Source: Clostridia bacterium (GTDB lineage: Bacteria > Bacillota > Clostridia > Christensenellales > UBA1242). From it: a stretch of 64,000 nt of DNA. The translations under genes were made by a program, and so were the position numbers. Within the stretch, counting starts at the first letter, position 1, and the number at the start of each line of letters is the position of its first letter. The notes beneath the pieces were generated by a model that was not told the DNA's origin, ran no database searches, and was given only the letters and a program-made list of their open reading frames with translations. Shown piece after piece: positions 7,645 to 16,031 of the stretch. The DNA is taken from NCBI GenBank assembly GCA_017531805.1, contig JAFXKG010000005.1, forward strand, positions 1 through 64,000, read 5' to 3'.

Positions 7645-8353
7645 ACTTTTTTAAAGATTTTAAGTATCTTATTTCTCTTGCATTAAGCGGTTCGTACCCA
7701 CCGCGAGAAAGCCCACCTAAGCGTATTTCGCCAATTTGGATACGTCTTAACAACACTACGTTTTTGCCAATTGAAGCAAACATTTTACGTACTTGCCTAT
7801 TTTTGCCTTCTGTGATTGTAACTTCTAATTTAGATAATTTTTCACTTGCAGACAAGGCAATTACACTACATGGTTTTGTAACATAATCGCCAATATCAAC
7901 ACCTGAACTTAATTTTTTGATATCATCTTTTGTAATATCACCTTCGATATGCACAATATAGATTTTGTTTACTTCACTGTTTGGTTTTGTAAGGATGTTT
8001 GTAATTTCACCATCATTGGTTAAAATTAAAAGCCCTTCTGTATCGTAATCTAATCTACCAACAGGATAAACCCTATGATGAACTCCGCGCATCAAATCCA
8101 TTACGGTTTTTCTGTCCTTCTCGTCACTAACAGTTGTAACATAACCTTTTGGTTTGTGCAATTTATAATATACAAAATTAGCATTAGTGCGCACTGTGCG
8201 GTTTTCGAAGGTAACGATATCAGTATCTTTAACATCGGTTGAAAGATTATTAACGACTTTGCCGTTAACTTTAACCTTGCCTGCTAATATATATTCTTCT
8301 ACCTTTCTTCTGCTTGCAATGCCTGCTAATGCTAAAAATTTGTTAATTCTCAT
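7643..8353 (-). CDS. rluB: RsuA/RluB-family rRNA pseudouridine synthase
   Basis: It makes pseudouridine in 23S rRNA (RluB site by synteny) or 16S rRNA. The S4 RNA-binding domain covers about 1-60 (INKFLALAGIASRRKVEEYI), and the catalytic motif PVGRLDYDTEGLLILT lies near residue 97, with Asp as nucleophile. The length of 236 aa is typical. The start overlaps the end of dacF by 11 bases, so the two are likely co-translated. This dacF-rluB pairing is widespread in Clostridia. Transcription ends at the hairpin that overlaps the stop codon. Confidence 0.92.
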   Translation of the reverse strand: MRINKFLALAGIASRRKVEEYILAGKVKVNGKVVNNLSTDVKDTDIVTFENRTVRTNANFVYYKLHKPKGYVTTVSDEKDRKTVMDLMRGVHHRVYPVGRLDYDTEGLLILTNDGEITNILTKPNSEVNKIYIVHIEGDITKDDIKKLSSGVDIGDYVTKPCSVIALSASEKLSKLEVTITEGKNRQVRKMFASIGKNVVLLRRIQIGEIRLGGLSRGGYEPLNAREIRYLKSLKK

Positions 8354-9494
8354 TTATTTTTTCTTCCCATAGTAATTCACTGATTTGTAGTGTTTTGTTG
8401 TCAATCAGTTTATCAATCTTATTTATTGTAACTAATTTTATGGTCGAAATCAAGTCATTTTTAAAAAATATTTTAACTTCTCCTATTGTTTGTCCTTCTT
8501 TAGCAGTGTCTAAAGCAACATTATATTCAAGACGAAGGTCGTTTATTTCACCAAAACCAAGTGGATAATAAAAGTCTTCTTCAGCATAGAGATAAAGTTT
8601 CCCTTGATTTTCGTCTATGATATATTCGTTGTAAATTTCTTTGTTTTTATCTATAACTTTTGTTTGCTCAAACTCTGCAAATGCAGAATTTATTAGCGAT
8701 GTGCTTTCTTCAAACATTGGCCCACAATTTAGTACAGTGCAAACTATGGTCATATTGTCTCTCTCGCTTGCACTTACCAAGCATCTGCCAGCTTTGCTTG
8801 TAAAACCTGTTTTTACACCACAACAACCATCTAAACTTGAAAGAAGACGATTTTTATTAGTTAAATATCTTTTATCACTTTTGTTTGTTGCGTCAATAAC
8901 ATGAGTTTTTGTAGATACAATATCTTTAAAAATAGGATTATTAAGCGCATACGCTGAAATCAACGCTAAATCATATGCGGTTGTATAATGATCTTTATGG
9001 TCTAGTCCATGAGGGTTTACAAAATTAGAATTTGTTGCACCTATTGTTTTTGCTAAATTGTTCATCATGTTTGCAAAACCCTTAACATCACCACCAACAT
9101 GGCATGCAAGTGCAGTTGCAGCATCGTTGCCACTTCTAAGCATCAATCCATATAAAAGGTCTTTGACTTTAATCATCTCGCCTTGACGCAAATAAATTGA
9201 AGTACCTTCAACTCCTATTGAGCTATCATCAACTTGAATATATTGCTCTAAATCAGTACAATTCTGAATAACCGTAATTGCTGTCATCACTTTTGTAGTA
9301 GACGCCATTGGCAGTTTTTTGTGTTCGTTTTTAGAATATAAAATTCGTTTGCTATCCTTTTCTATCACACACATTGCAACACCACTTGAACTATGAGTTG
9401 CAAACGAAACCATATTTCTTTTAATATTTAATGTAAAAACACTTAATGAAGCAACTATAAGCAAAACAAAAGCAAATATTTTTGTTTTTTTCAT
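8343..9494 (-). CDS. dacF: D-alanyl-D-alanine carboxypeptidase (DacF type)
   Basis: A low-molecular-weight penicillin-binding protein that removes the terminal D-Ala from peptidoglycan stem peptides, outside the membrane. An N-terminal signal or anchor segment (about 5-23) is followed by the three active-site motifs: SxxK at Ser65-Lys68 (STTK), SGN at 121-123 and KTG at 228-230. A C-terminal beta domain follows. In the scp-ytfJ-dacF context it corresponds to the sporulation-linked DacF of spore formers. The start overlaps gerW by four bases (ATGA). Confidence 0.92.
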   Translation of the reverse strand: MKKTKIFAFVLLIVASLSVFTLNIKRNMVSFATHSSSGVAMCVIEKDSKRILYSKNEHKKLPMASTTKVMTAITVIQNCTDLEQYIQVDDSSIGVEGTSIYLRQGEMIKVKDLLYGLMLRSGNDAATALACHVGGDVKGFANMMNNLAKTIGATNSNFVNPHGLDHKDHYTTAYDLALISAYALNNPIFKDIVSTKTHVIDATNKSDKRYLTNKNRLLSSLDGCCGVKTGFTSKAGRCLVSASERDNMTIVCTVLNCGPMFEESTSLINSAFAEFEQTKVIDKNKEIYNEYIIDENQGKLYLYAEEDFYYPLGFGEINDLRLEYNVALDTAKEGQTIGEVKIFFKNDLISTIKLVTINKIDKLIDNKTLQISELLWEEKINEN

Positions 9495-9889
9495 TTAATT
9501 TTCTCCACAAATTTTTTAAGCACTTCGGTTGCGTTTTTTATTAAACCTAAATATGCAGTTGATTTATCTGCTCTGATTAACTTAAATTTTTCTTTATTTA
9601 CCACAAAAAAACCTATAGGCGACACAGTGAAACCGCCACCTGTTCCACCTGCCATAGGGAAATCTGCAGAGTTCCTTTTTGCGTTTAGGTCGTTATATTC
9701 GCCACCGCCAGAAACAAAACCTACGCTTACTTTGGAAATTGGAATAATTGTGCTACCATCCGGCATAGAAATCGCATTACCAACTACACAGTTTACATCA
9801 ATCATGGTGCGTATTTTGTCTAATGACACATCGATTAAAGATTCGATTTTTTTATCTTTATTAAGTGCTATATTTTCTGTCTTTTTCAT
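9491..9889 (-). CDS. ytfJ: GerW-family sporulation protein (YtfJ)
   Basis: GerW/YtfJ is required for normal spore germination in Bacillus and is found in endospore formers. The family pattern is clear: a helical start (LIDVSLDKIRTMIDVN), the strand VGNAISMPDGSTIIPISKVSVGF, a Gly-rich segment (FVSGGGEYND and AGGTGGG) and VSPIGFFVV. It has 132 aa, a usual length. The stop overlaps the dacF start (ATGA) and the start overlaps the end of the DUF2953 gene by 29 bases, so the genes form a compact operon. This is one of the better sporulation markers in the window. Confidence 0.9.
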   Translation of the reverse strand: MKKTENIALNKDKKIESLIDVSLDKIRTMIDVNCVVGNAISMPDGSTIIPISKVSVGFVSGGGEYNDLNAKRNSADFPMAGGTGGGFTVSPIGFFVVNKEKFKLIRADKSTAYLGLIKNATEVLKKFVEKIK

Positions 9890-10436
9890 ATTTTCTCCAT
9901 GTATTTATTTTTGTATATATCAATGTATAAATTATATCCACCACTGAAATCCTAACAGTATTTATAATTCTTATATTGAATATATCTTCATTGTATTTTG
10001 GTTCAACTGACACAAAAATATGTGACAATTTTTTATTGTTTTTGATTTTTGATAAAATTGATTTACACATAACATCAATAAAACCAGATGTAACTGCTGT
10101 CGTTGCAGAATTGTTGACATAACCAAAGTTAGAGACTACATTTAGTTGTAAAACTTGCTCTCTAAAATACAACTGCTTTATAAGTTCTAATATAAACAAG
10201 ACCTTTACATTTTTATTGCTAATTTTTTCTTTGCGGATTTTCTTTTTATGGTTAATGTACACATACCCGTTTTTTATCCTAATTTTAAATTCAAACTTAA
10301 ATTTATTAAAAATTTTTATTGCAACTGAACCTTTTAACCTTAAAATGTTAAATCGCACATCAAACTGCAGTAAAAACGGATAAATAAATGAAAGGATATT
10401 CATTATTGTTGAAAATAAAAAAATAAGATGCCACAT
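9861..10436 (-). CDS. DUF2953 membrane-associated protein
   Basis: A conserved but uncharacterised family found between scpB and ytfJ in many Clostridia. It has an N-terminal hydrophobic segment (about 3-24), a basic middle (NHKKKIRKEKI) and the conserved pattern YVNNSATTAVTSGF followed by VSVEPKYNED. The function is unknown; co-occurrence with gerW suggests a spore or envelope link (inference). The ATG at 10436 lies inside a hairpin, and an in-frame ATG at 10403 just beyond the hairpin is an alternative start. Neither has a clear Shine-Dalgarno sequence. Confidence 0.75.
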   Translation of the reverse strand: MWHLIFLFSTIMNILSFIYPFLLQFDVRFNILRLKGSVAIKIFNKFKFEFKIRIKNGYVYINHKKKIRKEKISNKNVKVLFILELIKQLYFREQVLQLNVVSNFGYVNNSATTAVTSGFIDVMCKSILSKIKNNKKLSHIFVSVEPKYNEDIFNIRIINTVRISVVDIIYTLIYTKINTWRKYEKDRKYST

Positions 10437-10454
10437 ATTTGTAGTATCTTATTT
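10415..10454 (-). terminator. terminator-like hairpin between scpB and the DUF2953 gene
   Basis: A nine-pair stem (AAATAAGAT at 10454-10446, ATCTTATTT at 10429-10421) with a T-rich tail on the minus strand. It covers the first codons of the DUF2953 gene, so it may act as an attenuator or partial terminator after scpB. Confidence 0.5.
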
Positions 10455-10464
10455 TAATTAAGTT

Positions 10465-11088
10465 TTATTCATTTTCTGAAGGTTGTTCTGGTTTTGTTTC
10501 AGATTGATTTTCTTCATCTGGAATTTTAAATTCCCTATATAAACTTTCTCCATCACTATGTATAACACGAATACGGTCTAACAACTCGTTATAGTTTGGA
10601 AGCGCCTCTATACTCTCCAACTCAAAGCGTTTTAAGAAATTTTCAGTTGTGCCAAACAAAACTGGTTTGCCAACTGTATCCTTACGTCCAACAACTTCTA
10701 TAAGGTTGTTAGATTGCAAAAGTTGAATAGCATAATCGCAGTTAACACCACGCACATTTTCAATTTCCAGACGCGTGATTGGTTGTTTGTATGCAATGAT
10801 TGCAACTGTCTCTAAAGCAGCTTTTGTAAGGCTTCTTTCCCTGATTGGATTTAATATCTCTGAGATATTTTCTACAACAGCAGGGTTTGAGCAAAGTTGA
10901 ACTTTGTTTTTATATTGGATAATATTTATACCACTTTCTTCATTATACTTTTGTTTCAAGATGTCTAGACATTTGTTAAATTCTCTATCGTTCATATCAA
11001 AACGAGATTTAAATTCGTCAATTTCAACGCCTTCACCTGCCACAAAAAGCACACCTTCAATTATTCGTGCTATTTCGTTAAGATTCAT
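10465..11088 (-). CDS. scpB: Segregation and condensation protein B
   Basis: ScpB is the winged-helix kleisin partner of ScpA in the SMC condensin complex that organises and segregates the chromosome. The conserved cores AALETVAIIAYKQPITRLEIENVRGV and GKPVLFGTTENFL are visible, and the C-terminus is a charged tail rich in Glu, Pro and Ser. The frame continues upstream, but the ATG at 11088 is chosen because AAGGAGGT lies eight bases before it. It overlaps the end of scpA by 11 bases, implying coupled translation of the two subunits. Confidence 0.95.
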   Translation of the reverse strand: MNLNEIARIIEGVLFVAGEGVEIDEFKSRFDMNDREFNKCLDILKQKYNEESGINIIQYKNKVQLCSNPAVVENISEILNPIRERSLTKAALETVAIIAYKQPITRLEIENVRGVNCDYAIQLLQSNNLIEVVGRKDTVGKPVLFGTTENFLKRFELESIEALPNYNELLDRIRVIHSDGESLYREFKIPDEENQSETKPEQPSENE

Positions 11089-11833
11089 CTTCTTGCACCT
11101 CCTTACGCTTGATTGCAATATCAGCATATTTATCTGCTTGTAATACTTCTATTTTTTGAAATTTTAAAAGTTCTAATATAGCTAAAAAAACTGTAATAAC
11201 TTCTAATTTAGAATATGAGTCATCAAACAAACTAAAGAAATTGATTTGTTCGTTATCCTTAAGAATATTGTTTAAAAATGCTATTTTGTCTGCAACTGTC
11301 CAACGATCCCTACTTATTTTCTTTTCTTGCGGATGTTCTTTATCCTTTGTGCGCATAAGTAAGAAAGCAAATGCGTCCAAAAGTTTATCTAAATTAAATT
11401 GGTTGAAAACAACACGGGTGTCACCCGCAGACTTGTCTGGTTGTTTATATAGTCTGTCCACATTTTCTTTAGTTTGCAAGGTTCCGCTTGCTTCTTTGAA
11501 AAGTTTATATTCTTGGAGTTGTATCCTTAATTTTTCTTCATCGCTAATTTCTTCTTCCTCTTCGTCAGTTTGTTCTACAGGCAATAAAGATTTAGATTTT
11601 ATCAACAACAATCTACTAGCCATATCCAAAAATGCAGTTGCTTCTTCCATGTCAAGTTGTTCCATTTGTTCTACATATTGCACAAATTGGTCAGTAATTT
11701 CAGAAACCTTAAAAGTTGCTACATCCAAGCCCTTTTCTTCAATAACTTGCAAAACTAGGTCAAGTGGAACTTCCATACCTTCAAAAGAAAATTTCATAGA
11801 TGAAGATGATTCAAATTGTTCAAATTCTTCCAT
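11078..11833 (-). CDS. scpA: Segregation and condensation protein A (kleisin)
   Basis: ScpA bridges the heads of the SMC dimer in condensin. The N-terminal part (MKFSFEGMEVPLDLVLQVIEEK) and the helical segment ATAFLDMASRLLLIKSKSLLP are typical, followed by an acidic linker (DEEEEEISDEE) and a winged-helix C-terminus (VITVFLAILELLKFQKIEVLQ). It has 251 aa, a normal length. The ATG is preceded by AGGAGGT, formed by the last Gly-Gly codons of the M50 protease gene, which ends one base upstream. Confidence 0.95.
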   Translation of the reverse strand: MEEFEQFESSSSMKFSFEGMEVPLDLVLQVIEEKGLDVATFKVSEITDQFVQYVEQMEQLDMEEATAFLDMASRLLLIKSKSLLPVEQTDEEEEEISDEEKLRIQLQEYKLFKEASGTLQTKENVDRLYKQPDKSAGDTRVVFNQFNLDKLLDAFAFLLMRTKDKEHPQEKKISRDRWTVADKIAFLNNILKDNEQINFFSLFDDSYSKLEVITVFLAILELLKFQKIEVLQADKYADIAIKRKEVQEDES

Positions 11834-12517
11834 TTAACCTCCTAGTAGCACTATTGGCAAATATATCAAACGATATATAATTGATAAATACCATGTTAAT
11901 AAATCAATGCCAAAAAGCAACTCTATAACTAAAGACACAAGCAATATACTAAATAATATCCTTATACCATTTTTGATACCATTATGAATAAATTTGTTGT
12001 CAGCTTTCATAAAAGATGTGACAAAGTTAAAACCATCCAAAGGATAGATTGGCAATAAATTAAACAATGCTAGATAACTGTTGATTATCATAAAATATTG
12101 CAATAATAAATATAGATATTCCATCGCCATATTTGGTATACCAACAGTTGCAATAAGCACAGCGTGTATAATTGCAGCGATTAAGCCCAACACAACATTG
12201 GCAACAATGCCAGAGATAGAAACAAGCCTAATGCCCTTGCGATATTTTTTAAACTTAATAGGATTGACAGGCATTGGCTTTGCCCAACCAACACCTAAAA
12301 TCATAAAACATAAAAAACCGCCAATGGTTAAATGCTTAAAAGGATTTAGTGTCAATCTGCCAGATAACTTTGCAGTGTCGTCGCCCATCTTTAAGGCCAC
12401 CAAACCATGTGCAAATTCGTGTATTGTAAGAGAAAAGATAAAAGCAAAAATGCTAATGATAAATACCATTACTGCTTGCTCTGGTGTTAAGGTTGTTTCA
12501 TATAAAAAATTTAACAC
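11834..12517 (-). CDS. Site-2 protease family (M50) membrane metalloprotease
   Basis: An integral membrane zinc protease with about six membrane helices. The zinc-binding motif HEFAH (in TIHEFAHGLVAL) lies near residue 34, and the third ligand motif NLLPIYPLDG near 155. Such YwhC-type proteins commonly sit directly upstream of scpA in Clostridia; their substrate is unknown. Translation starts at GTG with AAGGAG six bases upstream. It opens the scpAB-ytfJ-dacF-rluB unit from the promoter at 12545-12574. Confidence 0.88.
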   Translation of the reverse strand: MLNFLYETTLTPEQAVMVFIISIFAFIFSLTIHEFAHGLVALKMGDDTAKLSGRLTLNPFKHLTIGGFLCFMILGVGWAKPMPVNPIKFKKYRKGIRLVSISGIVANVVLGLIAAIIHAVLIATVGIPNMAMEYLYLLLQYFMIINSYLALFNLLPIYPLDGFNFVTSFMKADNKFIHNGIKNGIRILFSILLVSLVIELLFGIDLLTWYLSIIYRLIYLPIVLLGG

Positions 12518-12544
12518 AATTTTCTCCTTTATATATTATAATAA

Positions 12545-12574
12545 ATTATATACTAAATTGCAAATAAATTACAA
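12545..12574 (-). promoter_or_regulatory. promoter of the M50-scpA-scpB unit
   Basis: TTGTAA (12574-12569), an 18-bp spacer and TATAAT (12550-12545), directly downstream of the recJ terminator and 28 bases before the GTG start. Confidence 0.65.
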
Positions 12575-12639
12575 TTAAATAATATATTTGTTTTTTTAAT
12601 TAAAAAAAATAAAATAATTAAATAAATTTAAAACCCATT

Positions 12640-12664
12640 AAAAAATAGCGTTTTAAAGCGCTAT
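12640..12664 (-). terminator. intrinsic terminator after recJ
   Basis: A six-pair stem ATAGCG/CGCTAT with a TTTAAA-type loop, followed on the minus strand by five T residues, nine bases after the recJ stop codon. Confidence 0.8.
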
Positions 12665-12672
12665 CTTTTTTA

Positions 12673-15057
12673 TTATTTTTGAATTTTTATTGTATTTAAT
12701 CTATTATAAAAACCGCTTGAATTTAAAGGATTTTTTTTGTCAGTAATTTCGATAATTTCTGTATCATCAGAATTAGTAATTACTATGCCTAACTCTTTAA
12801 ATACTTGCAAACATACAAAGAACTGCAAATAAGAATATGTTGTTTTTTCTTTTAATTTTAAAAGAATGTTATTAAATAAATTGTAAAAATAATATCCTTT
12901 TATTTTGTTGTCAACCGCAAATTGCATCAACCTAAAATATTTGCCAAATTCTTGTCTTGACAAATCAATGTCATTTAATATAGATGACGAATTGCTTATA
13001 ACATGTGGCAAATAAATTGTAGATTTTGTTTGCTTTTGTATACTTGACAAATAACCCATATTTAAAACAGGATCTAAGAAAATTATCCTGCTAAATGATC
13101 CAAAAGAATTAAAATCAGTTGGTGCCAAAACAATAGTATTTAAACCAGTTTCGTCATTAACTTTAAAAATTCTGTTTCTAAATATATTGTTACTGTCATA
13201 AATAGATTTAAAATTTATATAAGTGTTGTAATCATTTGCTACAATCAAAGTACCATATACATTTTTATCCATATCAACTAGCATCCTGATAAGTTGGTCT
13301 CTGTTGTAGTTGTTAAACGCGTATGTTCCATCTAAAGGATATATAACTTGTTTGATATATTCCGCCCTAACAATTTCTTCTTTTGGTCTATATATATCTG
13401 TATAATCAATAGATTTTACAATACCTGTAATTTTTTTGATATTTTTAAATGTATCAATGTTTAAGTCTGCCAATAAATTGCAAGATGTATTGCCAGAAAG
13501 CACAAAATAATTGTTGCCAGAATTAAACGCCAAAAGGCTAAAATTTGGATAATTTAATACCAAATGTTGCGGATGTTTAGGCAGACATGAAATTGTTGCA
13601 TTATTCAATTTTAATTTAAACACTGGTCTTGCGTTCATGTGACCGCATGGCTCAAATTTTTCTATATCTTCTACAAGTTTAAGTGTAATTTCGCTTTCTA
13701 ACATATCAAAATCAAAGGATTTTGTAGGCAAAAAGTCTGATTTGTTTAAATTTTGTTCTACATATTTGTTTGTTAGTTTAATAAACTCGTCATAATACTC
13801 AACTTTAAGCGTTAACCCTGCTGCCATAGGATGACCGCCAAATTTAGTAAGCAAATGTGACATACTGCTTAGCAATGTGTGCACATTGACACCATTTACA
13901 CTACGGCAAGAACCCACCAACTCTGTGCCAACTTGACTAAACAAGAAGGTTGGCCTATGATATTCTTCTGCTATACGCGCGGATACAATACCTAATATGC
14001 CGCTATCCCACTCTGCACTTGAGCAAACGATTGCGCTTATTTTAAATATATCTTGATTATTTAATTCTGTTTTAACATCATTATAAACTTTATCACACAA
14101 TTGTTGGCGTTGATTGTTAAATTCAATAATCTGATTGCAAAGTTTTTTGATTTGTGCAGGATTTTCTTCCAAATACAACTCCAAACTTGTCTCTGCAGAA
14201 CCCATACGACCGCTAGCATTGATTTTTGGTGCCAATTTAAATGCAATGTCACTCGCTTTGCAATTTTTGTTTAAACCGCACTCGTGCATTAATTTTTTTA
14301 TACCTTGCGGTGCATTATCAAGGTCTTTTAAGCCAAGTGTAACAATTGCTCTGTTTTCATCCAACAATTCTACAATATCAGCAATTGTTGCAATTGCACA
14401 TATTGGTAAATATTCGCTTGCTTTGCTTATGCCACCCAATGCTTGAACAAGTTTAAGTGCTACACCAGCTCCACATAAGCATTTAAAAGGATATGTTTGA
14501 CTAACCTTAGGGTTTATTATTAAACAATTTGGCAAAATTTCGCCACGTTCGTGGTGGTCTGTAACAATTATGTCAACACCTTGATTTTTTATAAACTCAA
14601 CTTCTTCTATTGCAGTTATGCCACAGTCCACAGTGATAACCAAATCTGGTTTGTCTTTGTCAAAAATCTTTTGAATTGTTGCGTTTGTAAGTCCATATCC
14701 ATCTTCGTATCTATTTGGCATAAAATTTGATACATTTACACCAACACTTTCAAAATATTTAATCAAAATAGCACTTGCAGAAATACCGTCAACATCATAA
14801 TCGCCAAACACCAAAATTTTGCTGTTTTTTGCTATATGTTGTTCTATCAAATCAACTGCTTTTTGCATATCTTCAAACAAAAATGGATCGTGCAAATCTG
14901 TGATACTTGGGTTTAAAAATTTTTTGATTTTATCTTGTGTATCCATGCCACGAGAATATAAAAGATGGACAAGATGCTGATCAAGATTAAAAATCTTTGA
15001 CATCTCGCTGATAAAATCTGAATTAAAATCGTTTGTTAAGTTGCAAATATATTTCAT
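12673..15057 (-). CDS. recJ: Single-stranded-DNA-specific exonuclease RecJ
   Basis: RecJ degrades single-stranded DNA 5' to 3' in recombination and mismatch or base-excision repair. The DHH phosphoesterase motifs are present: DYDVDG at 86-91 and DHH at 167-169. The DHHA1 motif GGHPMAAGLTL and an OB-fold segment follow, and a long C-terminal domain of about 230 residues is like that of Bacillota RecJ (about 780-790 aa; here 794). It lies downstream of secDF, separated by a terminator, and ends at a terminator. This secDF-recJ order is common in Clostridia. Confidence 0.95.
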   Translation of the reverse strand: MKYICNLTNDFNSDFISEMSKIFNLDQHLVHLLYSRGMDTQDKIKKFLNPSITDLHDPFLFEDMQKAVDLIEQHIAKNSKILVFGDYDVDGISASAILIKYFESVGVNVSNFMPNRYEDGYGLTNATIQKIFDKDKPDLVITVDCGITAIEEVEFIKNQGVDIIVTDHHERGEILPNCLIINPKVSQTYPFKCLCGAGVALKLVQALGGISKASEYLPICAIATIADIVELLDENRAIVTLGLKDLDNAPQGIKKLMHECGLNKNCKASDIAFKLAPKINASGRMGSAETSLELYLEENPAQIKKLCNQIIEFNNQRQQLCDKVYNDVKTELNNQDIFKISAIVCSSAEWDSGILGIVSARIAEEYHRPTFLFSQVGTELVGSCRSVNGVNVHTLLSSMSHLLTKFGGHPMAAGLTLKVEYYDEFIKLTNKYVEQNLNKSDFLPTKSFDFDMLESEITLKLVEDIEKFEPCGHMNARPVFKLKLNNATISCLPKHPQHLVLNYPNFSLLAFNSGNNYFVLSGNTSCNLLADLNIDTFKNIKKITGIVKSIDYTDIYRPKEEIVRAEYIKQVIYPLDGTYAFNNYNRDQLIRMLVDMDKNVYGTLIVANDYNTYINFKSIYDSNNIFRNRIFKVNDETGLNTIVLAPTDFNSFGSFSRIIFLDPVLNMGYLSSIQKQTKSTIYLPHVISNSSSILNDIDLSRQEFGKYFRLMQFAVDNKIKGYYFYNLFNNILLKLKEKTTYSYLQFFVCLQVFKELGIVITNSDDTEIIEITDKKNPLNSSGFYNRLNTIKIQK

Positions 15058-15074
15058 AATCGTTAGTTTTAAAG

Positions 15075-15097
15075 AAAAAGCCTTTCAAAAGAAAGGC
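15075..15097 (-). terminator. intrinsic terminator after secF
   Basis: A perfect seven-pair stem GCCTTTC/GAAAGGC with a four-base loop, then five T residues on the minus strand, in the 50-bp gap before recJ. Confidence 0.8.
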
Positions 15098-15107
15098 CTA
15101 TAAAATA

Positions 15108-16031
15108 TTAGTCTTTTTTAACCTTTCTTTTGTTAGTATGAGTGATAAATACGCTCCATGTGAAAGGCACAACATACAAACTTACTGCAAGTATTGTAAC
15201 TGCAATAAATAAAATGTTTAAAGATACATACTTGATTGCCTCTGGTGCAATTAGTACAAATAATACGCCAACAAGCATCACTGCAACACTTAAAAAGCAT
15301 ACTTTAAATCTTGATTTTTGCATGCCTGATTGAATAGCTTTTGAATATTCGTTGTTATCTAAAAATGCTCCGTCTCGTATTGTTTCAAAAATATTAAAGC
15401 AACAATAAGCAATAAGAAGATTTAGTATAACAAGCATTGCAAAATAGCTCATACCAATAGACAGTCTTAGGATAGTACCCACTGACATAAATGCAAGTGT
15501 ACCAAGCACACAAGATATAACAGTAGTAATAGCGCTTGCACCATTATATCTAAAATATGCAAACAAAGTTGCAATCAAGATTATAATCAATATTGAAACT
15601 GCTGTGTAAATATAATCTTTGCTTTCTACAACTGGTTTTACAAAACTATGTTCAGATATCTCTAGTGTAGAAATTTGCTCTGATATGGCTTTGTTGATTG
15701 TAACTTGCACATCTGCAGACAAATCATCTAAATAACGAACAACTAATTTTGTTTGGTCACCCTCGTTGTAAATGGAAGCGATATCAAAATCACCACCATT
15801 ATTATCCACTATAGTTTCAATTTTGTCAATATATGTGTCAAAATCTTTGCTGTTTGTGCTTGAAACTGTCACGCTAAATTCATTATAACCAGCAATTTCA
15901 AAATTGCCGTTCATACCAAAAATGCAACCGATAACTAATGCAAGCAACAATACTGACGCAATGACTATTAATGTAATTTTATTTTTGTTAAAGTAATCTT
16001 TGTTTGATTTTGTAAAGTCTCTATTAAGCAT
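15108..16031 (-). CDS. secF: Protein translocase subunit SecF
   Basis: SecF works with SecD and YajC to help the SecYEG channel complete protein export using the proton gradient. One N-terminal membrane helix is followed by a short extracytoplasmic domain and five helices. The family motif GYNEFSVTVSS and segments such as TVISCVLGTLAFMSVG are visible. The frame is open upstream, but the ATG at 16031 is chosen because AAGGAGG lies five bases before it; it overlaps the secD stop by eight bases. The length (307 aa) is normal. Confidence 0.9.
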   Translation of the reverse strand: MLNRDFTKSNKDYFNKNKITLIVIASVLLLALVIGCIFGMNGNFEIAGYNEFSVTVSSTNSKDFDTYIDKIETIVDNNGGDFDIASIYNEGDQTKLVVRYLDDLSADVQVTINKAISEQISTLEISEHSFVKPVVESKDYIYTAVSILIIILIATLFAYFRYNGASAITTVISCVLGTLAFMSVGTILRLSIGMSYFAMLVILNLLIAYCCFNIFETIRDGAFLDNNEYSKAIQSGMQKSRFKVCFLSVAVMLVGVLFVLIAPEAIKYVSLNILFIAVTILAVSLYVVPFTWSVFITHTNKRKVKKD

